A stretch of DNA of 61,931 bases, from the NCBI RefSeq assembly GCF_010692745.1, contig NZ_JAAHTB010000028.1, positions 1-61,931 on the forward strand, given 5' to 3'. Origin of the DNA: Methylobacterium sp. BTF04 (lineage in GTDB: Bacteria; Pseudomonadota; Alphaproteobacteria; Rhizobiales; Beijerinckiaceae). Below are positions 54,969 through 61,931 of this stretch, piece after piece (the stretch's first letter is position 1; every line of letters starts with the position of its first letter). The translations under genes were made by a program, and so were the position numbers. The notes beneath the pieces are model-generated. The model made no database searches, was not told where the DNA came from, and saw only the letters and a list, made by a program, of their open reading frames with translations.

Positions 54969-55921
54969 CAGCCCCTCTCGATGCGCGGGTCGAGCGCCGT
55001 CTGGACGACGTCGACGATGAGGTTGAGAGCGACGAAGAACATCGCCAGCACGAGGATCGAGCCCTGGAGCAGGGGCAGGTCGCGCTGGAAGATCGCCGCG
55101 TTGAGGAGGAAGCCGGTGCCCGGCCAGGCGAACACCGTCTCGATCAGGATCGAGCCGCCGAGGAGGTAGCCGAGCTGCAGGCCCATGATGGCGAGCGCCG
55201 TGGGCGCGGCGTTCTTCACCACGTGCTTGAACACGCCGAACTCGCTCATGCCCTTGGCGCGCAGGGCGCCGACGAAGTCCTGGGCGAGGATGTCGCCGAC
55301 GAGCGCCCGGATGGTGCGGGCGATGACGCCCATCGGGATCACCGACATCGTGACCGCCGGCAGGATGATGTAGCGCAGGTGGTCGAGGTCCGGTCGCCAG
55401 TTGCCCGAGCCGTCCGGTCCGGCGCCCGTGGGCGGCAGCCAGCCGAGCTGGGCCGAGAACACGATGACCAGCACCATGCCGAGCCAGTAATGCGGCACGC
55501 TCACGCCGAACACCGAGATCGCCGAGGCGGCCCGGTCGAGCACCGAATTGCGGAAATAGCCGGCGACGAAGCCGAAGAAGGTGCCGAAGGTGAAGCCGAT
55601 GAGCGTCGCCACGAAGGCGAGGATCAGGCTGTTGACCACCGCGCGGCCGACTTCCTGAACCACCGGGCGCCCGGTGGCGATGGAGATGCCGAGATCGCCG
55701 TGCAGCACGTGCCAGAGCCAGAGGACATATTGCACCGGCAGCGGCTTGTCGTAGCCGTAGGCGGTGCGCATGGCGTCGATGGTCTCCTGCGTGGCGTCCA
55801 CCGGCAGGATCGCGCTGAGCGGATCGCCGGGGGCGAGGTGCACCAGGAGGAAGCACACGATGCTCACGCCGATCGCGACCGGCGTGACGGTGAGCAGGCG
55901 TTGGAGAATGAAACTCAGCAT
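54968..55921 (-). CDS. Dipeptide/oligopeptide-type ABC transporter permease (DppB)
   Basis: A 317-residue permease. MLSFILQRLLTVTPVAIGVSIVCFLLVHLAPGDP is the typical DppB start, with LGISIATGRPVVQEVGRAVVNSLILA and the EAA loop DFVGALRAKGMSEFGVFKHVVKNA. ATG 55921 is chosen because upstream in-frame sequence is part of a palindromic repeat. It lies 209 bases after the binding-protein stop. Confidence 0.94.
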   Translation of the reverse strand: MLSFILQRLLTVTPVAIGVSIVCFLLVHLAPGDPLSAILPVDATQETIDAMRTAYGYDKPLPVQYVLWLWHVLHGDLGISIATGRPVVQEVGRAVVNSLILAFVATLIGFTFGTFFGFVAGYFRNSVLDRAASAISVFGVSVPHYWLGMVLVIVFSAQLGWLPPTGAGPDGSGNWRPDLDHLRYIILPAVTMSVIPMGVIARTIRALVGDILAQDFVGALRAKGMSEFGVFKHVVKNAAPTALAIMGLQLGYLLGGSILIETVFAWPGTGFLLNAAIFQRDLPLLQGSILVLAMFFVALNLIVDVVQTALDPRIERG

Positions 55922-55939
55922 GGTGCGGGGCCCTTGAAC

Positions 55940-56073
55940 CCCTCCCCTCTGTGCGGGGGAGGGTGCCTGCGAAGCAGGCGGGAGAGGGGTCGGCTCAGGT
56001 CTGTTCGGAGACGGTGGCGCTCCCCTCTCCCGACCCACTGCGTGGGTCACCCTCCCCCGCGACGGGGGGAGGG
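55940..56073. repeat. Composite palindromic intergenic repeat, copy 3 (dppA-dppB gap)
   Basis: It starts with CCCTCCCC / GGGGAGGG (55940-55963), has GCCTGCGAAGCAGGC, a central CGGGAGAGGGG pairing with CCCCTCTCCCG, CGACCCACTGCGTGGGTC, and ends CCCTCCCCC / GGGGGGAGGG. The layout is the same as the copies at 11212-11341 and 43220-43358. As before, it sits within a polycistronic unit. Confidence 0.85.
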
Positions 56074-56094
56074 TTCATGCGCAAACGCCGCCGA

Positions 56095-56148
56095 TTACTT
56101 GCCCATCGCGAATTACTTGCCCATCGCGGATCATTTGCCCATCGAGAT
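56095..56148 (-). repeat. Three tandem 18-base units across the dppA stop codon
   Basis: Units 56095-56112, 56113-56130 and 56131-56148 are variants of TTACTTGCCCATCGCGGA. On the coding strand each reads (S/A)MGK followed by a stop, so the native ending SMGK-stop has been duplicated twice downstream and three in-frame stops now lie in a row. Confidence 0.9.
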
Positions 56149-57747
56149 CGGCGAAAAGTCCTGGAACCAGTTCTGCGCCTGGACGAAGCCCTTCACCTTG
56201 GGGCTCAGGGCGCGCGGGTTTGTGTCGTGCGCCACCATCAGGAACAGGGCCTCGTTGACGTATTTCTCGTGGACCTTCTCCAGCACTTTGGTCTGCTCCA
56301 CCGGATCGAAGGTGGTGCGGACCTGATCGAACAGCTTGTCCATCTCGGGGTCGCAGTAATTGCCCCAGTTGGTGCCGTTGGGCGCGGCGAGGTTGCATTG
56401 CAGGTGACGGATGAAGCCGGTGAAGGGGTCCTGGATGAAGTAGGAGAAGTTCATCCCCGTGGCCTTGCGCGACATGTCGGACTTCGCGCCCGCCCGCCAC
56501 AAGTTGATCAGGGTGTTCCACTCCACCACCTCGAACTCGACCTTGATGCCGACATCCGCGAGGTTCTGCTGGATGAACTCGTTCATCGGCAGCGGCTGCA
56601 TTTGGCCCGAGCCCGACGGCGCGATCAGGATCTTGGTGACGATCGGCTTGTTGGGGCCATAGCCCGCTTCCGCCAGGAGCTTCTTGGCGCCCTCCGGATC
56701 GTAGGTCGGCTTGAAGGTCGGGTGGCCGAACCAGGCCGAGCCCGGCGGCATGAAGCCCTGTGCCGGGATCATCAGACCGTTGAGCAGCTCCTTCATGCCC
56801 TCGCGGTCGACGGCGAGGTTGGCGGCCTTGCGCACGCGGATGTCGTTCCACGGCGAGCCCTCGACGCGCGACAGGTGCCAAGTCCAGTTGTGCGGATAGG
56901 AATTGGTGACGATGCCAAAACCGGCGGCCTTCAGCGAGGCGACGGCGTCCGGCGGCGGCGCCTCGATCCAGTCGACCTGACCGGAGCGGAGGGCGGCCAC
57001 GCGGGCATTGGCTTCGGGCAGCGGCACCAGCACGAGCTTGTCGAGCTTCGGCACGCGGGCCTTGTCCCAGTATTCCTTGTTGGGCGCCATCTCGGCGCGC
57101 TCGCGCGGGGCGAACAGGGTCAGCTTCCACGGGCCCGTCCCCGACGGGGTCTTGGCGAAGGCGTCCCAGCTCTTGCCGAGCTTCTCCCACTGGGTGGGGG
57201 ACGACATCATGATCCAGGCGATCTGGTAGGGTAGCGTCGCGTCGGGCGCCTTGGTGACGATCTCCACCGTGGTCGGGTCGATCACCTTGTAGCTGGCCAC
57301 CGCCGGGATGCGCGAGCGCCCCTGGGCCGACTGGCGCGGATCGAACTGCGGCGCGTCGTTCTTGAGGAGCTTGTCGAGGTTCCACACCACCGACTCGGCG
57401 GTGAACGGGGAGCCATCGTGGAAGGTCACGCCGTCGCGCAGCTTGAACGTCCATTTGGTGTTGTCGGCCGGGTCCACCGTCCAGCTCGTGGCCAAGCCCG
57501 GCACCAGCACGGAGGGCTTGGTGGCCGAGGACAGGTCCCAGTTGATGAGCCCGTCATAGACCGTATAGCCCATGAACCGCATGCCCTCGCCGCCATTGTC
57601 GGCCTGACCGGTGGTCAGCGGGATGTCGGAAGCGGTCATCCCGATCTTGAGGACGCCCTGCGCAAAGGCGCCGGGCATCATCACGCCGCTCAGCAGGGAG
57701 GCAGCGAGGAGGCGGGTGGTCGACCAACGCTTAAACGAGACGATCAT
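56131..57747 (-). CDS. Dipeptide/oligopeptide-type ABC transporter substrate-binding protein (DppA)
   Basis: A 538-residue periplasmic binding protein of the SBP_bac_5 family with a Sec signal (cleavage after PGAFA, about residue 29). GDGVTFHDGSPFTAESVVWNLD-type sequence (LRDGVTFHDGSPFTAESV) is the family signature, along with YDGLINWDL and TKAPDATLPYQIAW. It ends VQAQNWFQDFSPISMGK. It is first in its operon, behind a 348-base leader region. Ligand not assigned: peptides, glutathione, opines or metal chelates are all possible; the nearby TonB/PepSY genes make a chelate worth testing (inference). Confidence 0.93.
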   Translation of the reverse strand: MIVSFKRWSTTRLLAASLLSGVMMPGAFAQGVLKIGMTASDIPLTTGQADNGGEGMRFMGYTVYDGLINWDLSSATKPSVLVPGLATSWTVDPADNTKWTFKLRDGVTFHDGSPFTAESVVWNLDKLLKNDAPQFDPRQSAQGRSRIPAVASYKVIDPTTVEIVTKAPDATLPYQIAWIMMSSPTQWEKLGKSWDAFAKTPSGTGPWKLTLFAPRERAEMAPNKEYWDKARVPKLDKLVLVPLPEANARVAALRSGQVDWIEAPPPDAVASLKAAGFGIVTNSYPHNWTWHLSRVEGSPWNDIRVRKAANLAVDREGMKELLNGLMIPAQGFMPPGSAWFGHPTFKPTYDPEGAKKLLAEAGYGPNKPIVTKILIAPSGSGQMQPLPMNEFIQQNLADVGIKVEFEVVEWNTLINLWRAGAKSDMSRKATGMNFSYFIQDPFTGFIRHLQCNLAAPNGTNWGNYCDPEMDKLFDQVRTTFDPVEQTKVLEKVHEKYVNEALFLMVAHDTNPRALSPKVKGFVQAQNWFQDFSPISMGK

Positions 57748-58095
57748 GCTGGCTCAGGTTCCCTCGACGGCGCTCGCGGATGGCGCGTCCGGACATCGCA
57801 TCACGTATGCAAGAGCGGTGTATGCAAGCGCGCGGCCAACGCCGGCGGTGACCCGGAAGCCGGCGTGGAAAGCCGGTCGCCCCTCGGGGGCGGTTGGCGC
57901 GCGAATCGGCCGGACCCAGCGCCGGCGAGCGGCCGCTTTCGGCGCCTGCAGAGTGAGCGAACGCGGCTTTGCGGCGCAAGCGGCGCCCACAAAGTTTAAA
58001 AAATAGGCATTTCGGCGAAGGCGTCGCGATCGATGGCCGCCTGTCTGGTCAGTGCATGGGCAGTGCCCCGCCAGTTCCGGGCGGCCTGCAATCCC
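57748..58095. other. Intergenic region upstream of dppA
   Basis: This 348-base stretch separates the dipeptide-type operon from the TonB-dependent receptor gene, both on the minus strand. Near dppA it holds a spaced direct repeat (57805-57832, described separately). Otherwise I see an A-rich stretch at about 57990-58008 and no convincing small gene or RNA. The dppA promoter should be here. Confidence 0.4.
57805..57832 (-). promoter_or_regulatory. Spaced direct repeat upstream of dppA
   Basis: GTATGCAAGAGCG (57805-57817) and GTATGCAAGCGCG (57820-57832) are direct repeats whose starts are 15 bases apart. On the coding strand they read CTTGCATAC twice, with TTGCAT also resembling a -35 hexamer. 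They lie 58-85 bases upstream of the dppA start, a suitable place for an activator or repressor. Confidence 0.45.
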
Positions 58096-60399
58096 TCAGA
58101 ACGACAGCTTCATCCCGCCGACGATGTTGCGCGGTGCGCCGGCGAAGACTGACCCCGTGGTACTCGACAGGAGAGCGGCGCCATTCTGCAGGCCCGTCGT
58201 GCCGCTGATCGTGTTGGCGAGGTTCTGGGCCGAGGCCACATAGGTCGCGTCGAAGACGTTGCGGACTTCGAGATAGAGGTTGAGGCGCTTGGCGTAACCT
58301 CCTGTCAGTTCTGTGGAATAGTGCACATTGGCGTTGGCGATGGCATATCCCGGCGCCTTCAACTGGTTGGCGTTGTCGATGAAGAATCCGTCCTGGAACA
58401 CGGTCTCCACATAGGCGCCGAGTCCCGCGAGCGGGCCGGTCGTGTGCTCGTAGCCGATCCGGGCGAGGAGCTGATGCGCCGGAACGCCGGGGAGGCGGTT
58501 TCCGGCCCGGTCGAAGGGCACGCTGAAGCGTCCCGCGCTCAGCTGCTCGACGTAGCGCGTGTAGATCTGGTCGTCGAAGGTGTAGGCGAGCGTCCCCTGC
58601 CATCCCGGTGAGAACGCATAGGCGGCGGCGACCTCGATGCCGCGGTGTTCGGAGGCCGGGGCGTTGAAGGTGAAGCTCTGCAGGCCGGCGCCCGGCGATT
58701 GCGACACGAGTTCGTTGCGGAAGAACTCGTAGAAGCCGGTGACGCTGAGGCGCAGGGACTCGATCGGGGTCCAGTCGGCCCCGAGGTCGAACCCGAGGTT
58801 TTCCTGGGTCTGGAGCTGGGTGTTGTTGCCGGGCACGCCGGCCGACGTGATGAACAGGTTGCTTGCCGCCGGGGTGGTGTATCCGGTGGCGACCCGGCCG
58901 CGCAGGGCCCAGGCGTCGTTCGGGCGGTAGACCAGCGCCAGCTCCGGCGCGACGTTGAGGAAGCTGCGGTCGGCGGTGGCCTGCGTCGCGGTGCGCCCCG
59001 CCGCCGAATACGCGTAGGCGAGGCTTCTGCCCGTGATGGTGGTGTTTTCCGCGCTGATGCCGAGCACCCCGGTCCACCTGTACGAGAGCGCGATCTCCGT
59101 ACGGACGCGGCCGCCCAGGTTCGACTGCACCGCCTCCTGGTTGCCGATGAGCGCGCCGAGAGTCGGGCCGCCATAGGGCGCGCGGTTGTAGGTGGTGATG
59201 TGGTTGTCGATGGTGTTGTAGGCGAGCGCGACGTAGCCCACCGCCGGCAATCCGAGGAGGTCGTAGCGCCGGGTCAGGTCGGTGAGGAAGTTCCAGGACG
59301 GATAGGAGCCCCGCGACGAGGTTGTATAGAAGGGCTGGTTGAAGTTGCGCTCATCGAAGCCGAGCTGCGTGCGCCACGTGGTCTGCGCGTCGAGGTCGTG
59401 CTCCCAGCGGGCGGCCACGATGGTGCGGCGGTCGTTGCGCCCGAAGGCGCCCTCGGTGGCGGTCACCGGCACCGTCGCGCCGAAGGCACCGTTGCGCAGC
59501 AGGTTGAACGTCGTGCAGCCCGCGGCTGCCGTGGCAGCGGCGGCGCAGCCGCGCTGGTACGGGTTGATGGCGAACTGATCGAGGGAAGAGCGCGCCGCCA
59601 GATCGGCCTGGAGCGTGTTGTTGATCACCTTGAAGGTGAAGCGGTTGTCGGGGGTCGGCGTGTAGCTCGCCGTCAGGTTGACGGTCTGGGTGTCGTAGCT
59701 GGAATGGTCCTGGTAGCCGTTGGCGCGGACATCGCTGGCGAACAGGCTGATCTCCACCGGGCCGCTGACGCCGCCGACGGTGAAGTAATTGCTGAGATAC
59801 CCGAAGGCGCCCGCATCGGTGCCGATCTCGTAGCCGTCGATCTCGCGCCCGGTGCGGGTGCGGAAGGCGAGCGCGCCGCCGGTGGCGTAATTGCCGAACA
59901 GGGCCGATTGCGGCCCGCGGAACACGTCGATCCGGCTATAGGCGCGCGGATCGACGAGATCGAAGCGCGACGCGCCATCGGGCTGGGTCAGGATGAAGCC
60001 GTCCTCGAGGACGACCGTGTTCTTGGTGACGCCGGTGGAGCGGGCATTGTTGCCGCGGATCGAGATCACCACGTCGCGGGCGCCGTTGCCCTGCCGGACC
60101 GTGACGCCCGGGCTGTCGAGCAGCACCGAGCCGATGCTGGTGGCGGACCGGTCGGCGATGGCGCCGGCGCGCCCGACGCTGGTCACGACCTGACCGACCG
60201 GCCGTTCGATGACGACCGGGGCCGAGCCCATCGGCGCGGCGACGCCGAACGGGATGCCGCCGCCATCTCCGACCACGGAGACTTCCGCGAGGGTGACGCT
60301 GTCGGGCGCAGGCTGCGCCGCGGCTTCGCAGACCGCAAGCGGGGCGGCGGCGAGGATCACGGCGTAGAGGCGCCGGCCGTCAGGGGGACAGAAAAACAT
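58096..60399 (-). CDS. TonB-dependent outer-membrane receptor
   Basis: A 767-residue receptor. The signal peptide is at residues 1-28 (YAVILAAAPLAVCEAAAQ). The plug domain (about 45-190) has GSVLLDSPGVTVRQGNGARDVVISIRGNNARS and RIDVFRGPQSALFGNYATGGALAFRTR. The 22-strand barrel follows, ending with a C-terminal aromatic (GGMKLSF) as needed for assembly. A recognisable TonB box may be TLAEVSVVG near the mature N-terminus. The downstream DUF2946-like and PepSY genes favour a metal chelate or siderophore substrate (inference). No iron box of the TTAGAA type was seen upstream. Confidence 0.93.
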   Translation of the reverse strand: MFFCPPDGRRLYAVILAAAPLAVCEAAAQPAPDSVTLAEVSVVGDGGGIPFGVAAPMGSAPVVIERPVGQVVTSVGRAGAIADRSATSIGSVLLDSPGVTVRQGNGARDVVISIRGNNARSTGVTKNTVVLEDGFILTQPDGASRFDLVDPRAYSRIDVFRGPQSALFGNYATGGALAFRTRTGREIDGYEIGTDAGAFGYLSNYFTVGGVSGPVEISLFASDVRANGYQDHSSYDTQTVNLTASYTPTPDNRFTFKVINNTLQADLAARSSLDQFAINPYQRGCAAAATAAAGCTTFNLLRNGAFGATVPVTATEGAFGRNDRRTIVAARWEHDLDAQTTWRTQLGFDERNFNQPFYTTSSRGSYPSWNFLTDLTRRYDLLGLPAVGYVALAYNTIDNHITTYNRAPYGGPTLGALIGNQEAVQSNLGGRVRTEIALSYRWTGVLGISAENTTITGRSLAYAYSAAGRTATQATADRSFLNVAPELALVYRPNDAWALRGRVATGYTTPAASNLFITSAGVPGNNTQLQTQENLGFDLGADWTPIESLRLSVTGFYEFFRNELVSQSPGAGLQSFTFNAPASEHRGIEVAAAYAFSPGWQGTLAYTFDDQIYTRYVEQLSAGRFSVPFDRAGNRLPGVPAHQLLARIGYEHTTGPLAGLGAYVETVFQDGFFIDNANQLKAPGYAIANANVHYSTELTGGYAKRLNLYLEVRNVFDATYVASAQNLANTISGTTGLQNGAALLSSTTGSVFAGAPRNIVGGMKLSF

Positions 60400-60461
60400 C
60401 GGAGTCACTCGTCTTATCGTGGGGTGGGCGTGTGGCGCACGCGGCGCTCGGGTGGCGGGGA

Positions 60462-60833
60462 TCAGGACGGGATTGGCGGCCCGCGCGGTTGGCCGCTGTG
60501 ACAGGGTTCGGTTCGCCCCCGTCCTGGCGGGGGAATCGACCAGGCGATGATCGTCGGGTGCGGCGCGTAGAACGCCTGCGGCGGCGAGGGGATTTTCGGC
60601 GCCGTCAGAGCTCCCATGCAGAGCGGGCAAGCCCCATGCCCGAGAGCGGGCGCCGGGGCGTCCGACGCGGCGGTCTCCGCACCGTGTCCGCAGATGACGG
60701 CACCGCGCAGCGGATCGGCGAGCATCCGCACCGTGGCGGCCGGCACCAGCGCCTGCAGCCACAGGCTCAGCGCCACCAGGGCGAAGCCGAGGAGCCGGTG
60801 CGAGCTGGTCGCCGAAGCGGACTTCTGGAACAC
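60462..60833 (-). CDS. DUF2946-like small exported protein
   Basis: A 123-residue protein with one N-terminal hydrophobic segment (HRLLGFALVALSLWLQALVPAA) and a C-terminal half with the motif HGACPLCM, preceded by a second cysteine (VICGHG). Histidine and cysteine spacing of this kind is typical of DUF2946, often found beside TonB receptors and copper/iron genes. The GTG at 60833 is the start; no ATG fits. It lies between the PepSY gene and the receptor gene on the same strand. Metal binding is plausible but unproven. Confidence 0.7.
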   Translation of the reverse strand: MFQKSASATSSHRLLGFALVALSLWLQALVPAATVRMLADPLRGAVICGHGAETAASDAPAPALGHGACPLCMGALTAPKIPSPPQAFYAPHPTIIAWSIPPPGRGRTEPCHSGQPRGPPIPS

Positions 60834-60859
60834 GGGCGCTGCGCCCGTTCGCCGGTGTC

Positions 60860-61931
60860 TCAGGCCGCCCTTCGCCGCGCGACGCCCTGGCCGGCCAGAT
60901 CGAGCAGGATCATCGCCAGGATCGCCGCGCCGGTGAGCGGGAACAGCGCGCCGAGGCCGAGCACCATCAGGGTCACGCTGGTGGCGACCCGGCGGTCGCG
61001 CGGCCAGGGCGGGATGCCGAGGCCGCCGGAGGGCCGGCGCTTCCACCACATCACCGCGGCACTTACGCTGAGCAGGATCGTGGCGAGGCAGAAGGCCAGC
61101 ATCGCGAACTGGTTCACCCGGCCGAGATACTCGCCCTTGTGCAGGCCGATGCCGAATTGGATCGCCTTGCCCACGCCGCCGAGTTCGGAGAACGGCACGT
61201 CGACGACCGGCCGGCCGCTATATTGGTCGAGGGAGATCAGGCGCTGACGGGTGACGTCGCTTGGGTATGCGGCCGCCGCATAGACCCCGGTCTCGCCCAC
61301 CGGCAGCGCCAATTCGTACCCGCGCGGCATGCCGAGGTCGCTCAGGATCGCCGCCGCCCGGTCGAGGCCGATCGGGGTGGCGGTGGCGGGGCCCGACAAT
61401 GGAACCGGCGCGTCCTGCAGCGTCCAGCCGGTGGTGGCGAGGACCGTGCGCATCGGCAGCGTGGAGACGGCCTTGTCGGCCCACAGCGCCTGCGGCTGGC
61501 CGAGCCCGGCCCGGTTCGACCAGCTGCGCAGCTGCTGCCCCCAGACGATCGACCACGGCAGCCCCGTCAGCGCGAGGAAGAGAATGCCGGCGCCGGCGAT
61601 AAGGCCGGTCGCCGCATGGAGGTCGCGCCACCACACCCGCCGCCGCGGAGTCGCGCGCAGGCTGACGATTCCGCCAGGTTGCCCACCGGGTTGCCCGCGC
61701 GGCCACCACAGGACGACGCCGGTGGCGATGAGGATGACGCAGAATCCCGCCACCACCTCGATCAGGCCGTTCGCCACCGGACCGAAATACGACAGGCTGT
61801 GCAGACGGCGGATCACCGCCATGACGTCCTGCCCGGTCGCCACGCGGTCGACCACGTCACCGGTATACGGGTCGAGTGGACTTGCCTCGGAAAAGTGGAG
61901 AGCTCTTTTTGTGAAGGAGGAGGTCTCCGAT
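60860..61931 (-). CDS. PepSY-domain membrane protein, 5' end beyond the window
   Basis: The frame stays open to the right edge, giving at least 356 residues. The first visible part, FSEASPLDPYTGDVVDRV, is a PepSY-domain strand with the D-x-x-T/S-G-x-V pattern. Four or so membrane helices follow (VANGLIEVVAGFCVILIATGVVLWW; TGLIAGAGILFLALTGLPWSI; FAMLAFCLATILLSVSAAVMWW; ATSVTLMVLGLGALFPL), with LHAATGL and GIGLHKGEYLG as family histidine motifs. Such proteins act in siderophore-iron reduction or transfer at the inner membrane. It lies just upstream of the DUF2946-like and receptor genes. Confidence 0.88.
   Translation of the reverse strand, partial: SETSSFTKRALHFSEASPLDPYTGDVVDRVATGQDVMAVIRRLHSLSYFGPVANGLIEVVAGFCVILIATGVVLWWPRGQPGGQPGGIVSLRATPRRRVWWRDLHAATGLIAGAGILFLALTGLPWSIVWGQQLRSWSNRAGLGQPQALWADKAVSTLPMRTVLATTGWTLQDAPVPLSGPATATPIGLDRAAAILSDLGMPRGYELALPVGETGVYAAAAYPSDVTRQRLISLDQYSGRPVVDVPFSELGGVGKAIQFGIGLHKGEYLGRVNQFAMLAFCLATILLSVSAAVMWWKRRPSGGLGIPPWPRDRRVATSVTLMVLGLGALFPLTGAAILAMILLDLAGQGVARRRAA

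Overview
The window is about 62 kb of high-GC chromosomal DNA from an alphaproteobacterium, most likely in the Methylobacterium/Methylorubrum group. I infer this from the GC-rich codon use, the iscS-like/sufB-sufC-sufD-sufS-sufT-sufA gene order behind what look like Irr iron-control boxes, the alphaproteobacterial TIGR02301-type and RT0821-type genes, and families of short palindromic intergenic repeats. I saw no insertion sequence, prophage, CRISPR array, tRNA or rRNA.

Region 1 (1-6652) holds the start of a porin-type outer-membrane protein, a small membrane protein, a cis-prenyltransferase paralogue behind a winged-helix regulator and a membrane protein (with a perfect palindrome at their promoter), a hydantoin-racemase-like protein, an RhlE-type DEAD-box helicase and a diguanylate cyclase. 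Region 2 (6725-15012) is the minus-strand SUF iron-sulfur assembly operon. Twin TTAGAA-N3-TTCTAA-type boxes lie between it and a divergent alpha/beta hydrolase.

Region 3 (15103-23339) holds a 1355-residue Pls/PosA-type synthetase (adenylation and carrier domains, then a six-helix membrane part with three beta-helix domains), a histidine phosphatase, a PPK2 polyphosphate kinase, an ATPase gene interrupted by an in-frame amber codon, and a monooxygenase/MarR pair. Region 4 (23436-30502) is housekeeping: fabI, a CbpA-type DnaJ, a lipoprotein, pdxH, an SDR reductase, a Nudix hydrolase and several exported proteins of unknown function.

Region 5 (30646-51840) is an amide, urea and ureide utilisation island. 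A hybrid histidine kinase whose sensor is a complete NCS1-type permease plus a cysteine cluster, paired with a LuxR-type response regulator, faces a five-gene urea/short-chain-amide ABC transporter. Next come an alpha/beta hydrolase, formamidase (fmdA), fmdB, aliphatic amidase (amiE), a DeoR-type regulator, a ureidoglycolate-lyase-like gene, an M20 N-carbamoyl-amino-acid/allantoate hydrolase and a PotABCD-type transporter. The likely logic is amide import, hydrolysis to ammonium plus a short acid, and recovery of ureide nitrogen.

Region 6 (51965-61931) holds a complete dipeptide/opine-type ABC transporter, then a TonB-dependent receptor, a DUF2946-like protein and a PepSY membrane protein cut by the window edge; the last three resemble a metal-uptake cluster.

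The strongest candidates for little-described biology are the permease-sensor kinase facing the amide locus and the Pls-like synthetase, whose specificity pocket, read by eye, has acidic residues expected for a basic amino acid.
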